Positions 49,055-60,866 of a stretch of DNA of 64,000 nt are shown here, one piece after another. Numbering within the stretch: position 1 is the stretch's first letter; the number at the start of each line of letters is the position of its first letter. Made by a program: the position numbers and the translations under genes. Origin of the DNA: Amaranthus tricolor (Eukaryota; Streptophyta; Magnoliopsida; Caryophyllales; Amaranthaceae); NCBI RefSeq assembly GCF_026212465.1, contig NC_080047.1, forward strand, positions 36,708,174-36,772,173, written 5' to 3'. The notes below the pieces were generated by a model, which worked only from the letters and a program-made list of their open reading frames with translations, searched no databases and was not told the DNA's origin.

Positions 49055-52000
49055 TCAGAGCTTAGTCATGGAAATCTCAAGGCCGTCAGCAGGTAAAGGA
49101 TGTGATAAATAAGAGATTGGTACATCTGGATTCACCATTTCCCACCTACATCATGAAAATACATATCATTAATAAATATTCAATATTTATTATATTGTGT
49201 TAATAGAGTAATTAAGAGTAATTAATCTTTCTTAATTAAATTTTGAATTAAATTAATAAACACTTACTTATATCCGATGGCCAAATGATGGATGAACAGG
49301 GCCATTATTAGACGAATAATCATACTTCCTGGACAAAATCTTAAGCCTCCACCAAATGGAAGGTATGTTCCATGTTTTGGGCGTGTCTGCATATTAAAAT
49401 TTTATTACTAGATATAATATATAGTAATAATTTGATGTTTTTTAACTCCCTTTATTTCACTCCGGCTATATTCCATTTATACTTCTTGCGGTCTATCCAA
49501 TATATTATTAATACTAAATATCACTAATTAGAATAAAATATAGATAGAAATGTGTTTAATGGATAAGATGAAAAAATAAATGAGTTAATTGCTCGTAATT
49601 GGCTGGATTATTGAATATTGGAAAACAAATAGAATAACTAATTATCATGTATTGCAAAAACTAGAAGGTATATTAGACTTAAAAGACTTACATCCCATCT
49701 ATCTGGATTGAAACACATAGGATCATCAAAATTGTTTGGATCATTATGAAGTTGTCTTAGCCATACCATTACTCTCCAACCTTTTGGGATTAAGTAACCT
49801 GTAAATATGTTTTTCTTAATTATCAGCATATATTCCATAACATGTAAAATGTTGCCATAATATATAATATATTTATGTTGTAGCTACTAATGAGGTAACT
49901 AAACGATATTTATGTCTTTAAATATATACCTTTAAATTCAGCATCTTCCATAACTCTTCTGAATAGAAATCCGGAAAGATTTGCCATTCTAAGCACTTCC
50001 TCAACCACCTACAAAGTTGTTCCAAATGAACATATTTTTTTAGAATTTGGAACATAAATAGGTTGACATTACTTATATTTTAATCAAGTGCATGGTGATT
50101 AAGGGATGAAAATTAATATTTTCTATATATGAGAATAGAACTCGAACATTTCATAAGAGTGAATTGAAAATTTTTCAGCTACTAATCAACTCATAATTCT
50201 TAGCTTTGGGATCTTACTCAACATTTAGCTTCAAAAGAAATATTACTATTATTATTTTAGAATATTCAAAAGTTTTGTCATTTGATGCACGTAAAATCTT
50301 AATTTCTTAGCATACTCAACCATGACTACTAGCTTTGAAATAATTTTTAAAATATAATAGACTTAATACATTGATATACACAACCTTTGAAAATTAATAA
50401 TGAAGTTTGAATACTCAGAATGTGGAATAAAAGTTTTGAAAGATTTAGGAATTTTGAAATTTTCAATTTTATAATAATTGAATTGTTGAGATGATAAGTT
50501 TTACTTCGATGATTTTAAAAATTGTGTGCACATTTTGTAAGTCAGTAGAGCTCTTTAATCTATTATCATATGATTTTGGGATGGTATCTCTTCAACTTAT
50601 GAATTGTGTGGACAATGTGTTTCGCTATTATATGCTAGCTGGCAATGACAATAAATTCGATCCAATATATTAAGAACATACCTTGTTTGTGTACTTGAGC
50701 TTTTGAATATCTCCATTTGTGATTTTTTCTCCATTCTTTTCCTCTAAAAGGGCCCTATTTTCTTCCTGCAATATAAAAATTAGGTCATATATTTTTTTAA
50801 CAACGTGGCTAATTTTTAAATACGAAGGAAATATATATATGTATATATATAAAAGAATGGTACCCTAAGTTTTTGTAGAACAGTAGGAGATTTTGCTAAG
50901 AAATAATGACACCATGTCACGGCATAAGCACTTGATATATGACCAAGAAGGATTGAGTTTACAATGTTATCTAACACCTCTTCATCTTTCAAATGTTTTC
51001 CTTCGATGTCCGTAGCTTTCATCAATGAATCCATTAAATCACCAACACTTTCTTTAGTTACATCAATATCCTTATTGTTCGTCCTTCTTTTGTCTAGCTC
51101 GTTCTTGAAGATCTTTACAATCTTTTCACGACACTAGTGTATTAAACAAAAAATCATTAAGACAGATATTAGATTGTTTGGTTCAGTAATCTTTTTGTTA
51201 TTTTCATCACTAGCAAAAATAATAAAATATTTTTGATAGTAAGAAAGAAGCTTGATATATTACCTTAAGGGCCTTATAATAAGATGTTCCAGGGATATGC
51301 AATGGTGTAGCTCTGAAGCCTAAATTTAAAATCTCATACGCCTCAGCAAGATCTTCTATTTGATGAGTATTAAACTCGAAGCCAACAACATATCTCAAAG
51401 TGCAGTCAAGTGTTGCCTAAAGTAATTAGAAAATTTTAATTCATCAATTCATCTTATAATAGAATATAATATATGTTGAACATAAAAGAATTATAAGCTA
51501 TTTAAGTCATACCTTCTTAAGTTCATAAAATGTTTTGATATTGGATTTCTGAGACCATGATTCAAGGGCTGAAACTATACAAGGTTGAACTTTGTGCATA
51601 ACCCATGCAAGTGCATCTGGACGAGAAAAACAATTCACAACAAGACTCTTGATTATATCATGACGTTCACCTTCAATTGATATTACTGAATTACGTCCCA
51701 CTACTTTGTTGGTAGGCCATTCTGCCTTAAAATTATCCCCAGAGTTGAGAATATGTTTGCATAGAGAGGAGGCACATACTATGATGCTTGGAGCCCCATA
51801 TAAATGAGTTCTATAAACGCCCACGTTATTTCCATACCTAATACATCATATCATTATAAGTAAATGATTAGTACTAGTTTATTAAGGAATTTTTGCCAAA
51901 CGAATAATAATTGATATCTGATAGCTAATTAGGATGACTGATTAGACTATTTTACATCAACTTTAGCCAAACAAGTACCCCTAAATGAACAAAACTTAAA

Positions 52001-52286
52001 AGAACATACGTTAATAGGTAGAGTGTACATACCTTTCTATCTTGGATTTGATAAAATCATCGGGACGACGGACAATGTTGAAAAACCATTGAAATGAGAG
52101 AGTCTCACCAAGAAAAGGAAGGCCCAAGTAGCCAGGCGGTAGTTGTACTGCAGACTCATCAGAATTAGAGCGTTTAAGTCTAGCCAAAATAGGCCATACG
52201 TACCAAATTTCATTCCACCACCATATCAACCACCCCAAAACTGGCAATAACCCTAAAACCATAGTTATCATCCACATTTGTTCCAT
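49055..52286 (-). CDS. Cytochrome P450 copy D, complete (CYP85 clan, CYP88/CYP729-like)
   Basis: Nine exons on the minus strand, all in frame: 52286-52033, 51837-51513, 51416-51264, 51133-50864, 50765-50682, 50008-49930, 49798-49692, 49386-49268 and 49145-49055. They give 493 aa. The N-terminus MEQMWMITMVLGLLP is a membrane helix, followed by LPPGYLGLPFLGE. The I-helix reads LGHISS with Ile about residue 310 in place of the usual acid. ExxR (EVLR), FNPDRWD and the heme loop FGGGLRFCPG (Cys about 442) are normal. The stop is TGA at 49055-49057. A TATA element stands at 52406-52413. It is about as intact as copy B and is the best candidate, with B, for a working enzyme. Substrate unknown. Confidence 0.93.
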
Positions 52287-52790
52287 CTCCTATTTTAGAA
52301 AATATATTTGTAAAGAAATCAAATTTTCAGGCAGACTTAATTAGTGTTAATTCAGTCTTGAAATTTGCTTCGCTTGTTGAGAAAAAACCAGAAGAAGGGC
52401 AATGCTATATATAGTGCATCGAAGGAAATAATTATATTATATCTCTTAAAAAAAAGACAAAAAACTTTTGAAAAACTAAAAAATAATAAAAGTCCAGCAC
52501 TCCAGTTTGACTGCCCTTTGTTAGAGTCTTAGAGACTGCGTTCGGGGGTCAAATTGCTATTGTTCAATATTTGCATGAACGACTATTACTCCCTCAGTGT
52601 TTAAAATAGGCTCGAGAATTTAATTTGCAGCTGACATTAAAACCAAATATGGCTTTGACAGTATTTTAAAATTAACCGACAATTATATAAAATCAAGGTA
52701 GACCTAAGATTCGATTTTAAACCTACCCGAAATAATTGACTTGAAATTAATCCGATGAGACGAATGGACATCCCTACCCCATTCCATTCC
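52287..52790 (-). promoter_or_regulatory. Promoter of P450 copy D
   Basis: TATATATA at 52406-52413 is about 120 bp upstream of the start codon. The conserved CCAGTTTGACTGCCC block (complement carries the TTGAC-type core) matches the promoter of copy C. A lone CTCCCTCAG end near 52590 suggests an old MITE. Confidence 0.55.
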
Positions 52791-55370
52791 AAGTTAATTG
52801 CTCCAAAATAATTGTTATCTTTTCGGTCAAATTTGAATATTGGTTTAAAATATGAAGTCAATAACATACTAAAAAAATTTTCTTTTCACATTTTGACAAT
52901 ACTTTTCTCATAGAATTTGAATATGTTATTTTTAGTAAGAGATAGATAGGGTAGTAAAAAAAACTACATTGAAAAAGATTAATTTAGGTTGATTTAGTGT
53001 ATAATTTTTGACAAAGGAACTAAATTACATTTAATCATGGAGAAAATCCAATTTTGACGCTGTCCAAATTAATTAGCTCTAAATTATTGTTTAATTGGTT
53101 TAAGATTATGTAAGGTGATGCTAAAGTGAAGGCACTAGGAACTATCAAGTGTGTAAACCATTTCAAAGATTTGCTAGGTTTCATTCCTTATTTTATCTTA
53201 TTTTAATCAGTTGATTTTGTATGAAACTGTTTCATTCTGAGATGAAATCATATGACCAATCAATTTTTCTAATTGATCACCTTAAATTTATAAGTTATCA
53301 CTTAAACTAACTAAATATACATAACTGAGTCCAATAGAAATGATCTCACCAGAAAACTATCTAATTTAACAATTTGTGTATTATTAGTTACTTGCTGCAG
53401 TCGGATGTCAATTTTACAGCTATGTATTTCTATGCAATGCACTAACGCTAAACTCTTTATTATTTTTCTAGTACATTTTTGTTTGATTATTATTACATTT
53501 TTTTTAATTATTATTATTTTATTTTACTAATACTACTCCATACATTCATCTTTTTATTTTTCTATTTTTGCTTTTTTGGTTTTTAATTTTAAAACAAAAT
53601 TACGATTCTTCTACCTTTGATCTTGAGCAATTGAGCTTAAGTTTGAGCAATAATTATGAATTAAAAGTATACTATATATTTATGATGCTGAATTACTAGA
53701 TTTTAACATTATGATTACTATTGCAAGCAATTAAACATGGGGTTAAAAAATTGTATTTATTTATTTTTTTGTTAATTTTGAATTAAGGTAATGGTGTTCA
53801 AATATATGCAAAATTAATATTAAGTCGGTTCAAAGACATAACCTAACTTGACCATGAATCAACTCATTTAAATAATACTTCCTCAATTTTCATACTTCCT
53901 TCGTTCTGAAATACTTGCTACATAAGGTTTTTGACATTATCTATTGTTCAAGCTTATTTTATAGATTGCTGCTAATGTTTAAGAAAAAAAATATAGTTAA
54001 ATTGAGATCTTATAAAATTATACTAGTGTACAATTTTACATTTTCAATAACTATATTAAATTTTTAAAGTAAATAGCTAAAAAAACTTTTAAAATTTTTT
54101 ATAATATTAATATTTTATTAGCATGCATGCACGCATGCATAGGTATACACATATTCGAGCACTATTTTATTTTTAAAAAAATGGTTTTGTATTTTTTAAA
54201 GATTTGTTTATCTACACTTATATACTAAAAGTGTTATTCTCAGTAAAATTTCTCGTAATTACTTTTTCACCCTCCAAAAATTATAAAGCATTATTCTTCA
54301 AAATATAAATAAAAGTATATATATTATTTGTAATTGAAAATATATTATAACAATAAAATCAATTTTATTTAACAATAAAAAGTGAATATTGGCGATCAAA
54401 ATAATGATATGTTGTGCCATCGCATGAAAAGTTAAACTAGCTATGTATAAAGATATATCATAAATATAAAGTTTCTAAAAAAAGGCTCCTTTAAATAGGA
54501 GAAATTCAAAGGGTTTCTATGTGCTTATTATTCCTCTAATGTGTTCTCAAATTGATTATTATTATTATTTTAAGGAATACACGTTGTAAGTAGTGATAGA
54601 TAGATCCTTTGTGAATGTGATCTACAATCTATAAATAATGCCCAGATGCAGCTTACTAGTTGGTCTTGCTTGGATGCTTTAAGTCAAGCCTTGTATTTTG
54701 ACTAAACTTAGCAGAAAGTATACACCCATCTACTCCACTCTTTATTTTCTCTTGACTATTGATTTTTTAAATAAAATCAATACTATTTTAGTTGTATTTT
54801 ATTGAATTGGTCACAATACTATTCTTTTACTACTATTACTTGGACTAATGAGGAGAATTACAATTTCGCATGGTTAGTGAAAAGGAAGTTGCATTACTTA
54901 AAGTATTTAACCAAAGACTAATTTTATGATGGATGGGCATACCTTAATTGTCCGTTAGATTAGTGGTACTAAATGGTAGTAATGAGAATGATTTATAATG
55001 TAAAATTTCATCAAAAGTTCCATGTCATTCCCATGGTAATGAAACTTTAATTCCAAAAAGGTTTTTTTTGTTTTCAAATTTTTATTATTACCTAATATAC
55101 CACCCCTTCTAATCGTAATACATTGAAATGAATTTTATAAAGAAAATAAGATGCTTGAAGTAGGGCAAGCATGACTATCAAGGTAGTCAAGAGATTTTTC
55201 AACCAAAATTACCTTAGTTTTCATTTCCGTACCATTATTTATTACCATCTACCAAAAACGCCGTAAGGGATATAATTTCTCCGTCATCTAATGTTCTTAA
55301 TTATCGTTTAAATGATTTCACTTAAGGAGAGAGTAATCTAAAAAAAGTTTAAGTGAGGTATATAAAAGAT
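52791..55370. other. AT-rich intergenic sequence upstream of copy D
   Basis: No gene is visible. It holds the decayed MITE that also precedes copy C (about 52795-53022), a CATGCATGCACGCATGCAT stretch near 54123, and a CTTCCTTCGTTCTGAAATAC Stowaway-like end near 53895 without a partner. Confidence 0.45.
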
Positions 55371-55479
55371 AAAATTTATTTATGGGAGATCCTAGATTCT
55401 TCTTGTTGTATAGTTTTTTATTACATATTTTTTATTATGAATATTTAGAGATATTGAGACTAAAAAATTATTTTAAAAA

Positions 55480-55800
55480 ATGTGCAAAAAGCAATGGAGA
55501 AGTACAAAAGAGAACGGATGGAATAGATCAAATTGAAAACATAAGAAAGAGGTTAGAAGTCACAAATATTGATGAAAAGATGAAAGAGAAATTGTTTAAG
55601 AAGGCTTAGACACATGTTTCAAGACAGGGTATATATTAGTAACCAGTAAGATTGATATAAAGCTAGAACTGGATATGAAATAAAGGACGGAATTGAAAAA
55701 AAAATATATGAAGGATTTCAATTTATAACTAAGTTGTGATAGATGAAAATCAAAGTGAATGGTGAACAAGAATTTCGTATAGAAGACCAATTGAGTTGAT
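55480..55800 (+). pseudogene. LINE reverse transcriptase tail
   Basis: Broken frames read IENIRKRLEVTNIDEKMKE, then LRRLRHMFQDR after a frame change, and finally EW(stop)TRISYRRPIELI. This order is the C-terminal end typical of plant non-LTR elements (IDEKM..RWFGH ... EWRRRI). It is 5'-truncated, as most LINE insertions are. Confidence 0.6.
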
Positions 55801-55817
55801 CTACTAACATTATTGTT

Positions 55818-55966
55818 TCACAAATTGTTGTATGAGACAGTCTCACTGTGAGATATGCCTTATACTTGGGTTGAATAACTCAATGATAGAAACATTTTAA
55901 TTTATGAACTTCTTATAATAAGGTCGTCTTATCGTGAAACGGTCTCATACACAATGGTCTGTTATT
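55818..55966. mobile_element. Short MITE with GAGAC/GTCTC ends
   Basis: The left end TTGTTGTATGAGACAGTCTC pairs with the right end read inward, CATTGTGTATGAGACCGTTTC. About 149 bp and non-coding. I associate this type loosely with Caryophyllales genomes, but that is memory and not evidence from the sequence. Confidence 0.5.
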
Positions 55967-56339
55967 ATTATTGTTTAGGATATATTATAATATTATTTTT
56001 GTTATATTAAACCAACCACTACATCGAGGTCTGAATCTTCACCCATAATATAATTATTGTTATTTCTATATGTTTAGAAAGGTAGTATTTCCTATGTTTG
56101 GAAATTAGGGTTATGTAGGACTTGTTTATAGACAATTCTCTACATATAATAAGCGGAGGTAGGGAAATCAAATATTAAGTGCAGCACATGATTTTTAGGA
56201 AAATGTTTGAGATAATGATGATTTCAACATTTAAAAGTGAATATTTCAATTTTTTTTTTCATAACTCATAACCTTTCTTTGACTCTTTATATTCAATTTG
56301 TATTGTAGAAAATCATAATATGGAATTTAATTAGAGTTT
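55967..56339. other. AT-rich spacer
   Basis: Nothing recognisable. Confidence 0.4.
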
Positions 56340-56700
56340 AGTCAGGTGAATATTGGATTTGTATTACTTTTTTAATGAGAGGAACACCTCTATTTAAACA
56401 TAATTTGACCATCTAATAAGAAAACTAAATATTATGAAATATTACACTTAAGGAAATTAAATCACAATAATATAGATTATAAATTATAATGTTCTACTTT
56501 CCTATACTCCCCCTAAAGTTTTGGTATTGGGATCATCGAGACCGAACTTGCCAAAATATTATTCAACGCTAAAAGGATTTGACAAGGCGACAACCTACGA
56601 GGTCGACACTATAGAAGTGCATGCTAAAAGAAAAACGGACGCCAGCGCGTCAACCATTCCACTCAATAGGTATTCTCTTACTTCATCAGCAACACTTAAA
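56340..56700 (-). pseudogene. Copia 3' end: last codons, polypurine tract and LTR
   Basis: On the minus strand a short frame ends LAKFGLDDPNTKTLGG, as many Copia polyproteins do. It is followed by a purine tract TTTAGGGGGAGTATAGG and an AT-rich LTR-like block down to about 56340 with TTTAAATAGAGG as a possible TATA. The rest of the element is absent. Confidence 0.5.
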
Positions 56701-56910
56701 TGATTGTGATAACAAAAAGGGATTAAAAATTGACAAATTTTTTAAATAAATCGTGCAATTTAAAAAATTATGATATTTTTCTACAATTTGTATATTTAAA
56801 CAATTAACATATATACTATGAAGTTTGATTAAAGCCTTCAATTTTTTGGGGTCATGTACAGTCGAATATATTGTCTATGTTCAAAACCTTCTTAAGTGAT
56901 ATAAAAACAC

Positions 56911-58223
56911 TAGAAATGAAAGCCTCAAAGAGGTTTAACAATGAAAAATAAATGAAAAATATAATGCAAAGATGAACACAAGTGTATATGAGGTATCTTG
57001 GATACCTCCCCCTCAAATGTAGTTTATTATATTGAATTCAACAATTACAAGTATAATAAACCTCTCCTTTTCTTGAGAACAATTTCTCAAGATCACAAAT
57101 ACGTACTAAAGTAAAGTAAAAACACTCTCAAGTTTCTAACAATCAATAGCCCTCTCAATAATATGTGTGTTTGTAGTGAATGTTACTATGAGTGATGAAT
57201 CTTATTTATAGGCAAGGTATTCAACACTCTTAGTATTCCCTCATATCACATGTAACATCCCAATTAACATCCTAATTAACTATGACAATAAACATTACAA
57301 TAAACAATAGAGTAATGCACCACATTATTGCATAGTCACTACAAATTCTGACCAAAAACAGAATCCAATGTAGTCTGCTCGACTACCGCTCGACTGAGCC
57401 ACTACCTCGCTCGGTCAAGCGAGCTTCCAGTAAAGGTATTGACTTGTTCTGGACATTCTGCTCGACCGAGCCAACACTGCTCAACCGGTCAAGCTAGGCA
57501 CTGCTCGATCGAGCGTCTGGTCAAGCCACTCACAGTCTGCTTCTTTCCTTGTTGCTTTGATTAAGCACCTTTCATCAAACATTCCAAACCTTAAACCACT
57601 CATATTCGACACATCTTTATCTACCCTCTCCAAAGTACAAGACAAAGCATGTTCGATTATATGTTTAAAGTTAACGTCATCATTAAGATTATTGACACTT
57701 GCTTTAAGAACACTTTAATAATGTTAATGATGAGCCAAATAAAGAGTGGATAATTACCGGAATGTCAAGCAAGGGACCAAGTACAGTTTCACAAAGGTCT
57801 AGTCTCTTGTTCACTAACATTACTTCTAAGCTTTCATCAAAATTCAAAACAATCAGGGCAATTCAAATCTAACGTTGACAACCAAGAGCACATATCTTTC
57901 CTTGAGAGTAAAAATATTGAATGCTAGTATAGAAACTCGTATATTAATTTATTAGTAGGAAATATATAGAGTTATAAATTAAATGAATAATGTAAGTGTA
58001 TATTATTATGATTAAATTTATCATATATATTTTTCCATTCAATTAAAAGTATCAAATTCTAGGTTAGACATATTATAGAATTGTTGTAATAAATTATATA
58101 AATACTTTACCTAATTTAGCTCTAATGTTAAGAAAAAAACTAAATTCTAAATTTAGGTAAATATTGCCATGTACTCAACTATTATACACTAAAAATTTTC
58201 ATTTTTCAAGGCACCTGCTTTAA
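56911..58223 (-). repeat. Left copy of a direct duplication: LTR plus 500-bp flank
   Basis: The block 56911-57712 is an LTR (element orientation right to left, starting near TGTTCTTAAAGC and ending in CATTTCTA). The block 57713-58210 is the same non-LTR sequence found after the right LTR. A 14-bp remnant of another LTR start (TGTTAAAGCAGGTG, complement of 58211-58223) then leads to the polypurine tract. See 59050-60272. Confidence 0.75.
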
Positions 58224-59049
58224 CAATCTCCCCCTCAAGTCCAATACACTTATCAACCTCAAAAGTAACTCTCTTTGACCCAAACACACTATCATCAACA
58301 CCTTTGTGGCCTAGGCTACCACAATCAACTTGTAACTCATACAAGTTCCTCTTACTCCCTTCATGAGCACCATGCTCCCTCTAATGAATTTTAAAACCCC
58401 TCCACTTGCTTTGAAATTGCATCCCTTACTCTCAAATCTACCAAATGATATAAGGTTTCTCTCAAAATTAGGTACATACCCCTATGAGCAATGTTTGGAT
58501 TATATTTTTATAGTCCTTGGGAAGTAAAGCCAAAATTAATAAAGCTTGTTCTTTATCGGTCAACTTTTCATCAACATTTAATAATTGGCACACCAACTTT
58601 TTAAATGTGTTAATGTGGTCTTGCATTGTTGTATCCTCATCCTTCATGAGTTGATACAACTCCCACCACAAGTAAAGTTTATTAGTTAGGGATTTGAAAG
58701 CATACACCGTTTGTAATTTTTCCAATAAATCACCGGGATCGGTCTCTTTCAAGTAGTGATACTTGATTTCGGGTGCAATGGCAAGTCGGATTGTGCTTAC
58801 CGCCTTCTTTCTCATTTGTGACCATTTTTGTTCTTCTACATTATTTGGCCTCTCCTTCAATAACGCATCATCAATGCCTTGTAGCACTAAATAATCTTCC
58901 ACCGAACTCTTTCATATAGCAAAGTTGATTTTTCCATCAAACAATGGAATAGGAAAACTGTTCCATTCATTCATTGTGTCTTTCTTGCTCTTTTAACCTC
59001 ACTTTCACACCCCAAATAGCCCAAGAAGCACTCCCGCTCTGATACCAAT
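58224..59049 (-). mobile_element. Interior of a gag-only, deleted Copia-type element
   Basis: In element orientation the primer-binding site TGGTATCAGAGCGGG (complement of about 59033-59047) follows the right LTR. Gag comes next, then a protease/GAG-pre-integrase scrap (RNLISFGRFESKGCNFKASG, about 58240-58460), and the polypurine tract GAGGGGGAGAT ends it (about 58225-58235). Integrase, reverse transcriptase and RNase H are missing. Confidence 0.75.
58468..58974 (-). pseudogene. Copia Gag (UBN2-type) with a stop and a deletion
   Basis: The frame from the Met at 58974 reads MNEWNSFPIPLFDGKINFAI and then a TGA (58912-58914) where related Gags have Trp. The 144-codon remainder, open from 58902 to 58468, has the Gag signature KLYLWWELYQLMKDEDTTM and LLNVDEKLTDKEQALLILAL. 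It ends where sequence jumps to the protease region, so the CCHC knuckle is lost. It would not be packaged as a normal Gag unless the stop is bypassed. Confidence 0.7.
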
Positions 59050-60272
59050 TGAAATGAAAGTCTCAAAGAGGTTTAACAATGAAAAACAAATAAAAAATAT
59101 AATGCAAAGATGAACACAAGTGTATATGAGGTATCTTGGATACCTACTCCTCAAATGTAGTTTATTATATTGAATTCAACAATTACAAGTATAATAAACC
59201 TCTCCTTTTCTTGAGAACAATTTCTCAAGATCACAAATACTAAAGCAAAGTAAGAACACTCTCAAGTTTCTAACAATGCAATAGCTCTCTCAATAATATG
59301 TGTGTTTGTGGTGAATGTTACTATGAGTGATGAATCCTATTTATAGGCAAGGTATTCATCACTCTTAGTATTCCCTCATAAATCACCATAAACTCACATG
59401 TAACATCTCAATTAACATCCTAATTAACTATGACAATAAACATTACAATAAACAATAGAGTAATGCACCACATTATTGCATAGTCACAACAAATTTTGAC
59501 CAAAAACAGGATCCAATGTAGTCTGCTTGACTACCGCTCGACTGATCGAGCTAGGCACTGCTCGATCGAGCGCCTAGTTGAGCCACTCACAGTCTGCTTC
59601 TTTCCTTGTTGCTTTGATTAAGCAACTTTCATCAATCGTTCAAAATCGTAAACCACCCATATTCGACACATCTTTATCTACCCTCTCCAAAGTACAAGAC
59701 AAAGCATGTTCGATTATATGTTTAAAGTTAACGTCATCATTAAGATTATTGGCACTGACTTTAACAACACTTTAATAATGTTTATGATGAGCCAAATAAA
59801 GAGTGGATAATTACCGGAATGTCTAGCAAGGAAACAAGTACAGTTTCACAAAGGTCTAGTCTATTGTTCACTAACATTACTTCTAAGCTTTCATCAAAAT
59901 TCAAAACCATCAGGGCAATTCAAATCTAACGTTGACAACCAAGAGCACATATCTTTCCTTGAGAGTAAAAATATTGAATGCTAGTATAGAAACTCGTATA
60001 TTAATTTATTAGTAGGAAATATATAGAGTTATAAATTAAATGAATAATGTAAGTGTATATTATTATGATTAAATTTATCATATATATTTTTCCATTCAAT
60101 TAAACGTATCAAATTCTAGGTTAGACATATTATAGAATTGTTGTAATAAATTATATAAATACTTTACCTAATTTAGCTCTAATGTTAAGAAAGAAAAACT
60201 AAATTCTAAATTTAGGTAAATATTGTCATGTACTCAGCTATTATACACTAAAAATTTTCATTTTTCAAGGCT
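59050..60272 (-). repeat. Right copy of the duplication: LTR plus 500-bp flank
   Basis: The LTR 59050-59767 starts (plus strand) TGAAATGAAAGTCTC and ends CTTTAACA. The block 59768-60272 repeats 57713-58210 with few changes, up to TTTTTCAAGG, where the two copies part. Confidence 0.78.
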
Positions 60273-60866
60273 CTTTAAGGATAACATTTGTCATTTTCCA
60301 ACATTTTTATTAATATTATGATATGATTTTTAAAATATTAAATTTTAAATTAGGTAAATATTATCATGTAATCAACTATTATCCACTAAATTTCATTTGT
60401 CAAGGTTTCCTAAGAATGACATTTGTCAAGGCTTCCTAAGAATGACATTAAACTTTTATTAATATGTATGATGATTTAATTAGTGTTTTTTTTAAAAAAA
60501 AAATTTTCTCTCTTCTCACATAATCTGAACAAGTACAATGGAGAAGTAAAATGCGCGCAAGTTGAAGGAATGAGAGAGGAGGCAAGACTAGTTGAATACT
60601 GTTCAAATTTATATCTATTATAGCAATAGTATTTATTATTATATACTTAAAATAAATTAATACATTAATAAAATAGAAGGATACCTAATATTTTGTATTA
60701 CACTTTATCGTTGTATAAATAATTAAAAAAACAAATTGTATAAAAATAAAGACGATCATGCAATTTTTAAACGTATAAAAAGTTATTTATACATTATCAT
60801 AAATGCGATGATTATTAATTGGTTCATTCTGCGTAACTTCATATGGTTGATTAATGATGGAAGCAA
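60273..60866. other. 3' flank of P450 copy E
   Basis: There is no gene. From about 60500 it resembles the flanks of copies A and C (GAGAGAGGAGGCAAGA near 60570). A 27-bp phrase ATTTGTCAAGG..TTCCTAAGAATGAC is repeated in tandem near 60397-60450. Confidence 0.5.

Noticed and set aside
55382..55609. A 75-aa independent gene
   Set aside because: Its second half is the LINE reverse transcriptase tail, and the first half has no similarity or gene structure.
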